Assembly (NCBI GenBank): GCA_965366365.1
Contig: CBDUEV010000002.1
Location: 1 to 64,000, forward strand
DNA: 64,000 bases
DNA from: CBDUEV01 sp965366365
GTDB lineage: Bacteria; Actinomycetota; Acidimicrobiia; Spongiisociales; JAENVV01
Reading direction: 5' to 3'
The notes beneath the pieces are model-generated. The model ran no database searches, had not been told where the DNA came from, and worked only from the letters and a program-made list of their open reading frames with translations. Numbering within the stretch: the first letter of the stretch is position 1; each line of letters begins with the position of its first letter. Below, piece after piece: positions 1-8,078 of this stretch. A program made the position numbers and the translations under genes.

Positions 1-16
1 ACCGCTCCAACTGAGC

Positions 17-58
17 GAAGAAGGGCGAAGCCCTTCTTCAACGGGCCCGAAGGGCCCG
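17..58. terminator. tandem hairpins, probable terminator of the adh-like gene
   Basis: Two consecutive perfect stem-loops with the same GAA triloop lie here: a 10-bp stem at 17-26/30-39 and a 7-bp stem at 42-48/52-58. They begin just past the stop codon of the left-pointing dehydrogenase gene. There is no clear T-tract, so they may act as a Rho-assisted or bidirectional terminator. What lies to the left of the window is unknown. Confidence 0.55.
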
Positions 59-62
59 CGCA

Positions 63-1079
63 CTACCGGCCGATCACGACCTTGCCGAGTTGGGCGCCGC
101 CTTCGAGGCGGGCGAGTGCGAAGGGGAGGTCGTCGAATGGGGTGACGGAGTCAACGAGAACGGGCACCTTCCCGGAGCCGACCAAACCGGTCACCGTGGC
201 GAACTCTCCGTAGTCGAACATGGTCGAGCCGATGATCTCCAATTGCTTGAAGAACAGGTAGGGCACCGAGAGCTCCACCTTCTGGCCGCTGGTCGAACCG
301 CAGATGGCCAACCGGCCGCCCGGGTCCAGACTCCGTACCGACTGATTCCAGGTGGCGGGGCCCACGTTCTCCACGACGACGTCCGCGCCGCGACCTATGG
401 CGCCCTTCAAGCCTCTGGCGAATTCGCTCGTCGAATCGAAGCCGCCTTGGGCGCCCAGTTCGACGGCTCGGGCGATCTTCTCTTCGCTCGTCGAGGTGAC
501 GTAGACCTCGGCTCCCATGGCCAGACCCAGGAGCAGGGCCATCGACGACACCCCACCACCAACCCCCACCACCAGCAGGACGTCTCCGGCTCCCAGCCGG
601 GATCTGCGCAACATGCGGTAGGCGGTCCCGGTCGCCAGACCGTACGCAGCGGCTTCCTCCCACGACAGGCTGCCGGGCTTGGCCACCAGGTTGCGGGAGG
701 GGACCACGATGGACTCCGCCAGGGTCCCAGGTCGGTGCTCGCCCAGGATTCTGTACGAACGGCAGTAGGGTGCATCGCCCCTGACACACGCCGCGCAACT
801 GCCGCACGACACCGACGGGTTGAGGACCACTTCGTCACCCACGTTCCAGGCGTCCACCCCCGGACCCACCGCGTCGACCACTCCGGCGCCGTCGCCACCC
901 GAGATGTGTGGAAAGGAGTGAGGGGCCGGCAGACCCTTGGAGACCCACAGATCCAGATGATTGAGGGCCGAGGCGCGGAGCGTCACCCTCACCTCGCCTG
1001 GACCCGGCTCAGGTGTGTCGACCTCAGCCAGCTGGTAAGAATCGGGCCCGTTCGTGTCGTTGAGTATCCATGCGCGCAT
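63..1079 (-). CDS. zinc-containing alcohol dehydrogenase-like MDR oxidoreductase
   Basis: A 338-residue medium-chain dehydrogenase/reductase with an N-terminal GroES-like fold and a C-terminal Rossmann fold (glycine motif VGVGGGVSSM). The four-cysteine structural zinc lobe is present (C-x2-C-x2-C-x7-C in CGSCAACVRGDAPYC). The catalytic zinc ligands appear replaced: the usual Cys is Asn in ALNHLDLW and the GHE motif reads GGD. It is therefore probably an NAD(P)H-dependent quinone or enone reductase rather than a classical alcohol dehydrogenase. I start it at ATG 1079 because homology begins at MRAWIL and a TAGCCT box lies 7 nt upstream; a longer in-frame extension to 1172 has no family similarity. 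It follows the methyltransferase gene by 35 nt and may have its own promoter. Confidence 0.85.
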   Translation of the reverse strand: MRAWILNDTNGPDSYQLAEVDTPEPGPGEVRVTLRASALNHLDLWVSKGLPAPHSFPHISGGDGAGVVDAVGPGVDAWNVGDEVVLNPSVSCGSCAACVRGDAPYCRSYRILGEHRPGTLAESIVVPSRNLVAKPGSLSWEEAAAYGLATGTAYRMLRRSRLGAGDVLLVVGVGGGVSSMALLLGLAMGAEVYVTSTSEEKIARAVELGAQGGFDSTSEFARGLKGAIGRGADVVVENVGPATWNQSVRSLDPGGRLAICGSTSGQKVELSVPYLFFKQLEIIGSTMFDYGEFATVTGLVGSGKVPVLVDSVTPFDDLPFALARLEGGAQLGKVVIGR

Positions 1080-1086
1080 GGTGCCC

Positions 1087-1092
1087 AGGCTA
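1087..1092 (-). promoter_or_regulatory. -10 element TAGCCT of a leaderless start
   Basis: On the minus strand TAGCCT is followed by exactly 7 nt and then the ATG at 1079, which would place the transcription start at or within a base or two of the start codon. No Shine-Dalgarno sequence is present. The same arrangement recurs at other genes of the window. Confidence 0.45.
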
Positions 1093-1114
1093 CCTTCACC
1101 GTCGCCGGGACGGG

Positions 1115-1780
1115 TTACGTCGACTGAAGCGCCACCACCGCGTAACGCTCGTCTGTCACGGGCCGTCCCCACAACTCAGGCGATTTCGACAGGTCGATGA
1201 CATGCACGGCATCGAACCACGGCTCCACCGTTCCTGCGAGCGTCTCGGCCGACACGCCTCCGTTCCAGGGAAGCTGGAGGGACGTGTCGCCCGGGTAGGC
1301 CGCTCCAGAGGGGTCGAACCACCGACCCTCGATCAGGACCATCCGTCCGCCCGGCGCCAGGAGCGTCGCCCATCGTTCGAGTGTGCCCGGCGGATCGAAC
1401 AACGTCCAGGCGACATGGCGGCACAGCACCACATCGAACGAATCGGGCGGGAACGGGGGATGCTCGACGTCGCCAACGGAGAAATCGACTGGGAGCCAGG
1501 CGGCGGTCGCCTTGGCTCGGGCCAGCTCGATCATCGCCGGTGAGACGTCGACCCCAAAGACGCGATGCCCGAGCTCGGCGAGCAGCACGCTCACCGATCC
1601 GGTTCCACATCCGAAATCGACCACGGAGGCGCCCTGGGGAGAGACCCACTCCTCGAGACGGGTGCGCCAGGCGCTCCGCACTCGTGGATCCTGCAAACCG
1701 TGGTCAGGCTGGTCGTCGAAACCGGCCGCAGCCGTCGACCAGTAGCGACGGACCACGGCGCGGTCTTCGGACTTGCTCAT
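1115..1780 (-). CDS. class I SAM-dependent methyltransferase
   Basis: A 221-residue cytoplasmic methyltransferase. Motif I is VVDFGCGTGS, followed by the acidic residue of the next strand (FGVDVSPAMIELAR) and the post-II region SFDVVLCRHVAWTLFDP, typical of the Methyltransf_11/25 group. The substrate cannot be read from sequence; small molecules or lipids are common for this group. Its ATG at 1780 overlaps the stop of the upstream XRE regulator by 4 nt (ATGA), so the two are translationally coupled. A longer in-frame reading to 2014 is a high-GC shadow of the regulator gene. Confidence 0.85.
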   Translation of the reverse strand: MSKSEDRAVVRRYWSTAAAGFDDQPDHGLQDPRVRSAWRTRLEEWVSPQGASVVDFGCGTGSVSVLLAELGHRVFGVDVSPAMIELARAKATAAWLPVDFSVGDVEHPPFPPDSFDVVLCRHVAWTLFDPPGTLERWATLLAPGGRMVLIEGRWFDPSGAAYPGDTSLQLPWNGGVSAETLAGTVEPWFDAVHVIDLSKSPELWGRPVTDERYAVVALQST

Positions 1781-1977
1781 GCCTCCCCGGTCGGGTCGAA
1801 GATGTCTTCGATCTTCTGGTCGAACACCTCGGCGATCTTGAAGGCGAGCGGGAGGCTGGGGTCGTATTTGCCGACTTCGACCGCGTTCACCGTCTGGCGG
1901 GACACTCCCAACTTCTCGGCCAGGGCGGCCTGGGTGAGATCGTGTTCGGCGCGCAGAAGACGCAGGAGGTTTCTCAT
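1777..1977 (-). CDS. XRE-family helix-turn-helix regulator
   Basis: A compact 66-residue DNA-binding protein that is essentially one Cro/C1-type HTH domain (residues 3-58, with LTQAALAEKLGVSRQTVNAVE as the helix-turn-helix). This minimal YozG-like type is often encoded next to a small multi-pass membrane protein, as here. The ATG at 1977 overlaps the upstream membrane-protein gene by 4 nt and its stop overlaps the methyltransferase start by 4 nt. It is the natural candidate to bind the two palindromes in the operon promoter at 2431-2463, giving autoregulation (inference). Confidence 0.9.
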   Translation of the reverse strand: MRNLLRLLRAEHDLTQAALAEKLGVSRQTVNAVEVGKYDPSLPLAFKIAEVFDQKIEDIFDPTGEA

Positions 1978-2402
1978 CGGTAACGCCGACTGGAGAGGAG
2001 GACTCCGGCGACATAGCCCACGCTCATCACCACCGCTGCGTCGGATATCGAGAGCTCCGGTGCTCCCGACGTCTCGAACAGCTGATACGTCATCACGAAC
2101 AGGAGGCCGACCCCGAATCCGATCGCCACGCCTTCGAGCTGGATGCGGCGGGTCAGCTCGTCGGCTTCGCGGAGATACTTTCGATATGCCCCGAGAGCGC
2201 CTACTCCCACCAAGGTGCACCCGGCAGCCGCCGCCAGGGCCACCCCGGTCGACGGGACCCCGTCGGAGCGAAGCCATGCGGTGGTGGCGAGGTAGAGCAC
2301 CGCAAAGCCGAAAGTCCAGAAGATCAACCGGCGGCCATTCCTGCGATCGACCTCGGTCGCCCCGTGGTGACGCAGTTTCTCGATAGCCGACGGCACGTTC
2401 AT
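1974..2402 (-). CDS. small four-helix membrane protein paired with XRE regulator
   Basis: A 142-residue integral membrane protein with about four hydrophobic helices (residues near 26-45, 53-70, 92-109 and 119-136) and a charged cytoplasmic loop containing YRKYLREADELTRRIQLEG. No enzymatic motif is visible. Proteins of this size and layout are frequently encoded just upstream of minimal XRE regulators, and a signal-sensing role is possible but unproven. The start at 2402 has the purine-rich AGAGAGG a few bases upstream and is the first gene after a strong promoter. Confidence 0.75.
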   Translation of the reverse strand: MNVPSAIEKLRHHGATEVDRRNGRRLIFWTFGFAVLYLATTAWLRSDGVPSTGVALAAAAGCTLVGVGALGAYRKYLREADELTRRIQLEGVAIGFGVGLLFVMTYQLFETSGAPELSISDAAVVMSVGYVAGVLLSSRRYR

Positions 2403-2430
2403 GAGAACCTCTCTGATCTGTAATGTGTCC

Positions 2431-2463
2431 TTGACTATATGTCAAAGGACCTTGACTGTCAAG
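2431..2463 (-). promoter_or_regulatory. sigma70-type promoter embedded in two palindromic operators
   Basis: On the minus strand TTGACA (2462-2457) is separated by 17 nt from TATAGT (2439-2434), a near-consensus promoter for the membrane protein/XRE/methyltransferase operon. Each box lies inside an inverted repeat: CTTGAC-T-GTCAAG (2451-2463) over the -35 and TTGAC-N5-GTCAA (2431-2445) over the -10. The arms are the same TTGAC word, so one dimeric regulator could bind both and block RNA polymerase. A third TTGAC half-site at 2469-2473 faces the thioesterase gene. Confidence 0.7.
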
Positions 2464-2543
2464 GGAGCTTGACTTATGCCCGACCGTGGGCCGCCCGCGA
2501 CTCGAATGGGGTAGCCTCGGCGAGCGTGCGAGAGGAGGTCCGG

Positions 2544-2957
2544 GTGAGTCTCCACACATCGATCAAGGTTCGCTGGTCGGAACTCGACCCGTATCACCAT
2601 GTCAATCACGCCGTGTACCTGACGTATCTCGAGTCGGCGCGCATCGAAGCACTCGATGAGATCGGGTTCGGGATGGACCACCTTCGGGAGGAGGCCTGCC
2701 AGATCGTGGTCACGGAGATGGCGATCCGCTTTCATCGGTCGGCGGTGGCCGGCGATCTCCTCGACATCGAGACGGAGATGCTGGAGGTCCGCCGTGCCAG
2801 CACCCGTTGGCGTCAGACCATTCGGAGGGCCGACGAGGTCTTCGTCACCGCTGAGCTGGTGGGGGCCATCACCGACCTCTCGGGACGGCCACGGCGCCTC
2901 CCCGATGGATTCGCGGCCGCCTTGGAGACGATCCTGGCGCCCCACCCGGCGATGTGA
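2544..2957 (+). CDS. 4-hydroxybenzoyl-CoA-type acyl-CoA thioesterase
   Basis: A 137-residue hot-dog-fold thioesterase of the YbgC/4HBT group that hydrolyses acyl-CoA or acyl-ACP thioesters in the cytoplasm. The signature D-x3-HVNH-x2-Y is present (residues in SELDPYHHVNHAVYLTYLES), with the catalytic Asp in the first part. I chose the GTG at 2544 because GAGGAGGT ends 4 nt before it and homology begins there; the longer reading from 2439 would run through the promoter and operators. The gene is divergent from the XRE operon and 34 nt ahead of the sugar dehydrogenase gene. Confidence 0.85.
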   Translation: MSLHTSIKVRWSELDPYHHVNHAVYLTYLESARIEALDEIGFGMDHLREEACQIVVTEMAIRFHRSAVAGDLLDIETEMLEVRRASTRWRQTIRRADEVFVTAELVGAITDLSGRPRRLPDGFAAALETILAPHPAM

Positions 2958-2976
2958 TCATTCCCGGCCGGGTGGG

Positions 2977-2982
2977 TAGCCT
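2977..2982 (+). promoter_or_regulatory. -10-like TAGCCT before the sugar dehydrogenase gene
   Basis: TAGCCT is followed by 9 nt and the ATG at 2992. This would give a 5' leader of only two or three nucleotides. No ribosome binding site is visible upstream of this ATG. Confidence 0.35.
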
Positions 2983-2991
2983 CACCGGACG

Positions 2992-4209
2992 ATGAGCGAC
3001 CCCGCACCCAGGCACCCGAACTCGACCTGGAGGAGACTCGCGGCGCTCTCCGCCGTGTTGGTGGTGGCCGCCGGGATGCTCGCCGGCTACGGGCTGTGGC
3101 AAGAACGCGACTACGACTGGGAATCCTGCCAGGGGCCGCGGGTGGAGGGAGTCACGATGCTCGCCGACGTGGACATCGGGCAATGGGCCGAGGATTCCGT
3201 GGCACCCTTGCCGGTGGCCGAACTCGAATTCGCAGTGGCGCTCGCCGACCGGCCCGGGGACGACTCGCTCTACGTCACGACCTTGGGTGGCGTGGTGTAC
3301 GAGATCCCACCCGGTGGCGAGCCGGTCCCGGTCGTCGATCACACCGACGAGGTTCTGGTCGGCGACGAGCAGGGGCTCCTCGGCATCGCCTTCTCGCCCG
3401 ACGGATCGTTTGGGTATCTCACCTTCATCGACCAACAGGGAACCCTCCACCTCGACGAGTACTCGATGCCCGGGTTCGGGGATCGACGGCCGGTCCTGTC
3501 CGTCCCTCAACCGCAGAAGTGGCACAACGGCGGCAACATTCATTTCGGGCCCGATGGTTTCCTCTACATGGGGCTCGGCGACGGTGGAGGTATCGCAGAC
3601 CGATATGGGAACGGTCAAGACCTCGACACGGTCCTTGGCACCATCATCCGAATCGATCCTCGTCCCGACGGTGCGGCGCCCTACCGGATCCCCGCCGACA
3701 ACCCCTATGTGGACGGAGAGGCGCCGGAGGTGTTCGCGTACGGGCTTCGCAATCCGTGGACCTTCGGATTCGATCACGCCACCGGCGACCTCTGGATCGG
3801 AGACGTCGGACAGAACTGCGTGGAGGAGGTGGATCTGGTTCCTGTCGATTCGGGGGGCGGCCAGAACTTCGGGTGGTCGGCCCTCGAGGGCAACATGCGG
3901 GTCCGGGGCACCCTGCCGGACGATCACGTCCTGCCGGTTCTCGCCTACGACCACCCGGTGGGTGGATGTTCGATCACGGTTGGCGACGTGTACGAGGGTG
4001 ATGCCATTCCCGAACTCCGGGGAAAGCTTCTCCTCGGGGACTACTGCAGGGGGCGCATCATGGCGCTGAGCATCGCTGCGGACGGGGTCGTCGAACTCGC
4101 CGAGATCGGAGTCGCCGTGCCTCTCCTCACCGGCATCGGCTTCGACGGCGAGGGAGAGGCCTACTTCCTCACGCGCACCGAGGGAGTCTTCAAACTGGTG
4201 CCCGGATAG
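2992..4209 (+). CDS. membrane-anchored PQQ-dependent sugar dehydrogenase-like protein
   Basis: A 405-residue protein with one N-terminal transmembrane anchor (about residues 18-36, LAALSAVLVVAAGMLAG) followed by a six-bladed beta-propeller of the soluble glucose/sorbosone dehydrogenase family (YliI-like, GSDH). Family hallmarks are HNGGNIHFGPDGFLY with the catalytic His, GLRNPWTFGFD with the PQQ-binding Arg, and the calcium-site loop DVGQNCVEEVD. It would oxidise aldose sugars outside the membrane using PQQ. No PQQ biosynthesis genes are in the window, so the cofactor must be imported or made elsewhere. Its stop is 3 bp from the stop of the convergent thiQ gene. Confidence 0.85.
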   Translation: MSDPAPRHPNSTWRRLAALSAVLVVAAGMLAGYGLWQERDYDWESCQGPRVEGVTMLADVDIGQWAEDSVAPLPVAELEFAVALADRPGDDSLYVTTLGGVVYEIPPGGEPVPVVDHTDEVLVGDEQGLLGIAFSPDGSFGYLTFIDQQGTLHLDEYSMPGFGDRRPVLSVPQPQKWHNGGNIHFGPDGFLYMGLGDGGGIADRYGNGQDLDTVLGTIIRIDPRPDGAAPYRIPADNPYVDGEAPEVFAYGLRNPWTFGFDHATGDLWIGDVGQNCVEEVDLVPVDSGGGQNFGWSALEGNMRVRGTLPDDHVLPVLAYDHPVGGCSITVGDVYEGDAIPELRGKLLLGDYCRGRIMALSIAADGVVELAEIGVAVPLLTGIGFDGEGEAYFLTRTEGVFKLVPG

Positions 4210-4212
4210 CCC

Positions 4213-5163
4213 TCACTCGAAGGGAATCACGCCTTCGGGATCAACGGTCACGCCGATCGAGGCCCCGACCGAGGGAGGTGGCTCCTTCGTCGTGAGGGCG
4301 AGGTCGGCCCCGTGTTCGGTCCGAATCCGGACGAGGTGGGCGCCCGCTCGAAACGACACCGCCGTGACGGTGGCCGGAACCGGGCCCCCCATCGAGACGG
4401 CATCGTGGCGGATCATGGCGGGTCCCTCCGTGACGCCGGGCAAGGCATCCACGAAGGTGCCGAGGTCGAGGAAGTCGGCCACCCACTTCGACGCCGGCTC
4501 TTCCCACAGTTGGCGGGGTGTGCCGGTCTGCACGATCCTGCCACTTCGCATGATGGCCACCCTGTCGGCCAGCGCCATGGCTTCGTCCTGGTCGTGGGTG
4601 ACGTAGAGCGAAGTGATCCTCTGTTCAGCCAAGACCCCGCGCAGCTCTTCGACGAGGCGCTCGCGTAGGTTGCGGTCGAGCGAGCCGATCGGTTCGTCCA
4701 GCATGAGGAGCCGTGGCTGGGGAGCCAGAGCCCTGGCCAGAGCCACTCGCTGCTGCTCGCCGCCAGACAGGGTGGAAACCGACCTGCCTTGGAACCCCGC
4801 CAGGTTCACCCAGCGAAGCACTTCGGCCACCCTGGCATCGATCTCGGCGGGTGTATCGCCCCGCATCCGGAGACCAAAGGCGACGTTTCCTCCCACCGTC
4901 CGGTGAGGGAACAGGGCGTAGTCCTGAAACATGAGACCGAAGGAGCGCTCGTGCGGGGGGACCAGGGCCAGGTCGAGGCCATCCCAGGCGATCCTGCCTG
5001 CCTGAGGGGACACCAGTCCGGCGATGGCCCTGAGCAGCGTGCTCTTCCCCGCCCCGGACGGGCCCAGAATGGCCACGAGCTCACCGTCGGCCGCGTCGAG
5101 GCTCACCGAGTCGAGGACCCGGGTGTCGCCGTAGGCAACGGACAGATCTCTGATCTCCAGCAT
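4213..5163 (-). CDS. thiQ: thiamine ABC importer, ATP-binding protein ThiQ
   Basis: A 316-residue ABC ATPase. Walker A is GPSGAGKST, the Q-loop lies in MFQDYALFP, the signature is LSGGEQQR, Walker B is LLMLDEP and the switch His is in YVTHDQDEAMA. A C-terminal extension past residue 240 resembles the TOBE regulatory region of the sulfate/iron/thiamine importer group. The start at 5163 is joined to the permease stop as TGATG. Position behind thiB and thiP and downstream of a TPP riboswitch makes thiamine (or TPP) import the most likely function, although the ATPase alone could belong to related iron or putrescine importers. Confidence 0.88.
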   Translation of the reverse strand: MLEIRDLSVAYGDTRVLDSVSLDAADGELVAILGPSGAGKSTLLRAIAGLVSPQAGRIAWDGLDLALVPPHERSFGLMFQDYALFPHRTVGGNVAFGLRMRGDTPAEIDARVAEVLRWVNLAGFQGRSVSTLSGGEQQRVALARALAPQPRLLMLDEPIGSLDRNLRERLVEELRGVLAEQRITSLYVTHDQDEAMALADRVAIMRSGRIVQTGTPRQLWEEPASKWVADFLDLGTFVDALPGVTEGPAMIRHDAVSMGGPVPATVTAVSFRAGAHLVRIRTEHGADLALTTKEPPPSVGASIGVTVDPEGVIPFE

Positions 5164-6776
5164 CAGAACTCACCGCCGCCGACCCGGAAACGATCGATGG
5201 CCGATACCGAGACCGCCGTCACCACCATCAGCACGGCGCTCATCGCCATGGCTCTCCCGAAGCTGCCTGTGCCGGCCCGGCTCAGGAATCGCTCGATGGC
5301 GATGGGGAGGGTGGGTATGTTCGGCCGGGCAATGAAGGCCGTTGCCCCGAACTCGCCCAACGACACGGCAAAGGCGAACCCGGCTCCCACCATGAGGGCC
5401 CGGCTGATGATGGGGAGGTCGACCTCGCGGAAGGCCCGCAGTGGGGAAGCGCCCAGGGTGGAGGCAGCATCCCGGAGTTGCTGCTGCACCGAACGCATGA
5501 CCGGGACGGTGGAGCGGACCACGAACGGGATGGCCACCAGGGCGTGGGCGATCGGGATCAGCCACACCGAGGTTCGCAGGTCGATCGGCCAGTCCAGTGC
5601 GACGAGAAAACCAAAGCCGATCGTCACCGCCGAGGTCCCGAGAGGAAGCATGAGGAGGGCGTCGAACCAGCGGGCGCCCGGGCCAGATCCGTACGACACG
5701 ACAACCGCCGCGAGGCCACCGATCAAGACGGCGAGCAAGGCGGCGATGACGGCGAAGCGGAGGCTGTTGGCGATGGCCGTGGAAGGAGGAACCACGAAGG
5801 CGGCGTCCTTCTCGCCCAGGGCCAGGAAGTGATCCCAGCCGTATCCGTCCACCGTTCGGAATGCTCGTTCCACGAGCACGACGATCGGTGCGGCCAGCAA
5901 TCCCAATGTGATGGCCAGCACCGCGAAGACGCCGACCCGTTCCTTGCCCGACCCGGCCCGACGCGTGGTGTCGATTGCCCGGCTCAAACGCTGCCGGGTG
6001 GCGGTCCGAGCCTGATACCGCGAGTAGGCCACCAGCACGGCGGCCACCCCGACCAGCTGAATCACCGAAAGCAGGGCGGCGCCTTGAAGATCGAGGGCGG
6101 TGAAGACCCTTCGCCAGATGGCTACCTCGATCGTGTTGAACCGAAGCCCGCCTCCCAGGATGAGCACCACGCCGAAGGACGAGAACGTGAAGAGGAAGAC
6201 GATGGCCGAGGCGGCGGCCAGGGCTGGGCGCAGGAGCGGCAGCGTGACCTCGCGGAAAGCCTGCCACCGGCCGGCGCCGAGCACGCGTGCAGCCTCTTCC
6301 AGGCGGGGATCGAGCGAGGCCCAGAAACCGCCAACCGTGCGCACCACCACGGCGACGTTGAAGAAGACGTGCGCGGCCAGGATCGCCCAGACGGTGTCAC
6401 TCAGGTCGAGCCCGAGCGCCCCCCGGGGCCCGAGGAGGGCCAGAAAGGCCGAGCCGACCACCACCGTGGGGAGCACGAAGGGGATGGTGATTGCTGCGCG
6501 CAGCGCCTTCTTGAAAGGGAAATCGAAACGGGCGAACACGTAGGTGGCCGGCATGGCGAACACCAGGGTGAGCAACGTCGAAGCCACCGCCTGCCACAGG
6601 GTGAACCATGCGACCCGACCGAAGGAGGCGGCGGCCAGGCTCTCGGCGACCGTCCGATCTCCGTCGGTCAGCGCCACCCATAGGATCGAAACGAGCGGAT
6701 AGACGAAGAACCAGGCCAGGAACAAGGTGGGCGGGAGAGCCGCCCACCGCACCCAGCGCGCGGTGCCGCCCCTCAT
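5163..6776 (-). CDS. thiP: thiamine ABC importer, fused permease ThiP
   Basis: A 537-residue inner-membrane permease with about 12 transmembrane helices arranged as two BPD_transp_1 halves in one chain, as is usual for ThiP. Both halves keep the EAA loop that docks on the ATPase: EAARVLGAGRWQAFREV in the first half and DAASTLGASPLRAFREV in the second. The ATG at 6776 overlaps the thiB stop by 4 nt. An upstream in-frame extension to 7184 overlaps thiB and is a composition artefact. Confidence 0.9.
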   Translation of the reverse strand: MRGGTARWVRWAALPPTLFLAWFFVYPLVSILWVALTDGDRTVAESLAAASFGRVAWFTLWQAVASTLLTLVFAMPATYVFARFDFPFKKALRAAITIPFVLPTVVVGSAFLALLGPRGALGLDLSDTVWAILAAHVFFNVAVVVRTVGGFWASLDPRLEEAARVLGAGRWQAFREVTLPLLRPALAAASAIVFLFTFSSFGVVLILGGGLRFNTIEVAIWRRVFTALDLQGAALLSVIQLVGVAAVLVAYSRYQARTATRQRLSRAIDTTRRAGSGKERVGVFAVLAITLGLLAAPIVVLVERAFRTVDGYGWDHFLALGEKDAAFVVPPSTAIANSLRFAVIAALLAVLIGGLAAVVVSYGSGPGARWFDALLMLPLGTSAVTIGFGFLVALDWPIDLRTSVWLIPIAHALVAIPFVVRSTVPVMRSVQQQLRDAASTLGASPLRAFREVDLPIISRALMVGAGFAFAVSLGEFGATAFIARPNIPTLPIAIERFLSRAGTGSFGRAMAMSAVLMVVTAVSVSAIDRFRVGGGEF

Positions 6777-7789
6777 GGGATCACGAGCTTGGTCCACTCC
6801 TCGATCCATCGCTCGCGGTTGGCGTCGATGGTGGCCGGATCGAGCGTGGCGGGGGAGTCCGGGACGGCGGCGTACTCGACGAACTCGGAGGGGAGCTCGG
6901 CATCCTGATTGGCGGGAAACACGAACATGTTGAGGGGGATGTCCTCCTGGAATCGAACACTCAGCATGAAGTCGATCAATTGCCGGGCCGGTTCGGAATC
7001 CTTGAGGATCCCGGCGTACTCGATCTGACGGAAACACCCGTCGGTGATCACAGCAGTGGGTGCGTCGTCGAGTGGTTCCTCGGAGAAGATGACTCCGGCC
7101 GGAGGCGAAGAGGCGTAGGAAACCACCAACGGTCGGTCCCCACCCCCACCCACCGTGAACGACCCGAAGTAGGCGGAGTCCCAATCAGGCGTGATCTCCA
7201 CGCCGTTGGCGAGAAGGCTCCTCCACCAGTCCTGCCAGCCGTCCTCGCCGTACCGGTCGATCGTCGCGTAGAGGAAGGCCAGGCCTGGAGAGGATGTACC
7301 CGGGTTCTCCACCACCAGGAGGTCGGCGTAGACGGGATCGATCAGGTCGTCCAATGACGAGGGTGGAGGCAAGGCGCCCGAGAAATACTCTTTGTCATAG
7401 TTCAGGCAGACGTCGCCGTAATCGATCGGCGTGACCTCGTCCCCAAAGCGAAGATCCTCAGGCACCGATGTCAGCGCCGGCGATGCGTACGGCGAGAAGA
7501 CGCCCGCTTCGATGGCGCGACTCAGGAAGGTGTTGTCGATGCCGTAGAGGACGTCGGCGGTCGGGTTGTCCTTGGTGAGGATGGTTTGGTTGACCAGGGT
7601 GCCGGCGTCCCCACCCTCGAGCAGCGTGACGGTCACCCCGGTCTGCTCCGTGAACTCCGCCAATACGTCTTCGGAGACGGCGAAAGAATCGTGCGTGAGC
7701 AAGGTCAGTTCGGAGAGGGATTCGGTCTCGGTTCCGCAGGCGGCGACCGCCAGGGAAAGGACAACGAACAAAACGATGCGGCGAGGCAT
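6773..7789 (-). CDS. thiB: thiamine-binding lipoprotein ThiB
   Basis: A 338-residue extracytoplasmic solute-binding protein. It begins with a lipoprotein signal (MPRRIVLFVVLSLAVAAC, lipobox AVAAC, lipidated Cys18). The mature part matches the ThiB family, with LTLLTHDSFAVSEDV at its start, then TADVLYGIDNTFLSRA and a later DYGDVCLNYD. It would capture thiamine or its phosphates and hand them to ThiP. The ATG at 7789 is chosen for the AAGGAG upstream and the signal peptide. It is first in the thiBPQ operon, 70-odd nt after the TPP riboswitch. Confidence 0.9.
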   Translation of the reverse strand: MPRRIVLFVVLSLAVAACGTETESLSELTLLTHDSFAVSEDVLAEFTEQTGVTVTLLEGGDAGTLVNQTILTKDNPTADVLYGIDNTFLSRAIEAGVFSPYASPALTSVPEDLRFGDEVTPIDYGDVCLNYDKEYFSGALPPPSSLDDLIDPVYADLLVVENPGTSSPGLAFLYATIDRYGEDGWQDWWRSLLANGVEITPDWDSAYFGSFTVGGGGDRPLVVSYASSPPAGVIFSEEPLDDAPTAVITDGCFRQIEYAGILKDSEPARQLIDFMLSVRFQEDIPLNMFVFPANQDAELPSEFVEYAAVPDSPATLDPATIDANRERWIEEWTKLVIP

Positions 7790-7860
7790 GGCGGGCTCCT
7801 TGGTAGGACGGGGGGCGCGCCGATGGTGGCCTTGGGTGTTCGTAGAGCTTCGGGCTTCCA

Positions 7861-7970
7861 CGCGCTTCCTCCGCTGGCATGAACCAGATCAGGTTCCACG
7901 GGTCGGTGGCGTGCCGTCCTGCGACGGGCGGCCACCCTCTCAGCTCGTGGCACCGAGCTCCCCGGGGTGG
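7861..7970 (-). ncRNA. TPP riboswitch (THI element)
   Basis: Read on the minus strand, the conserved THI-box blocks occur in order: GGGGAGC, then CTGAGAGG, then GGAACCTGATCTGGTTCATG and GCCAGCGGAGGAAG. These form the pyrimidine- and pyrophosphate-sensing helices of the thiamine pyrophosphate aptamer. It ends about 75 nt before the thiB start, and the linker contains the thiB ribosome binding site without an obvious U-tailed terminator. Control of translation initiation therefore seems more likely than attenuation. High TPP should switch thiBPQ off. Confidence 0.95.
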
Positions 7971-8078
7971 TTGTACCCCCGCAGTGTAGGCGACCCGTTG
8001 CCCAGAGGCGTCAGGGGGTCGCAGCGCGTGAACGATCCGAAGCCTGCGCTCCGGATCGTTCGAGGCTGAGGGCTGGGG

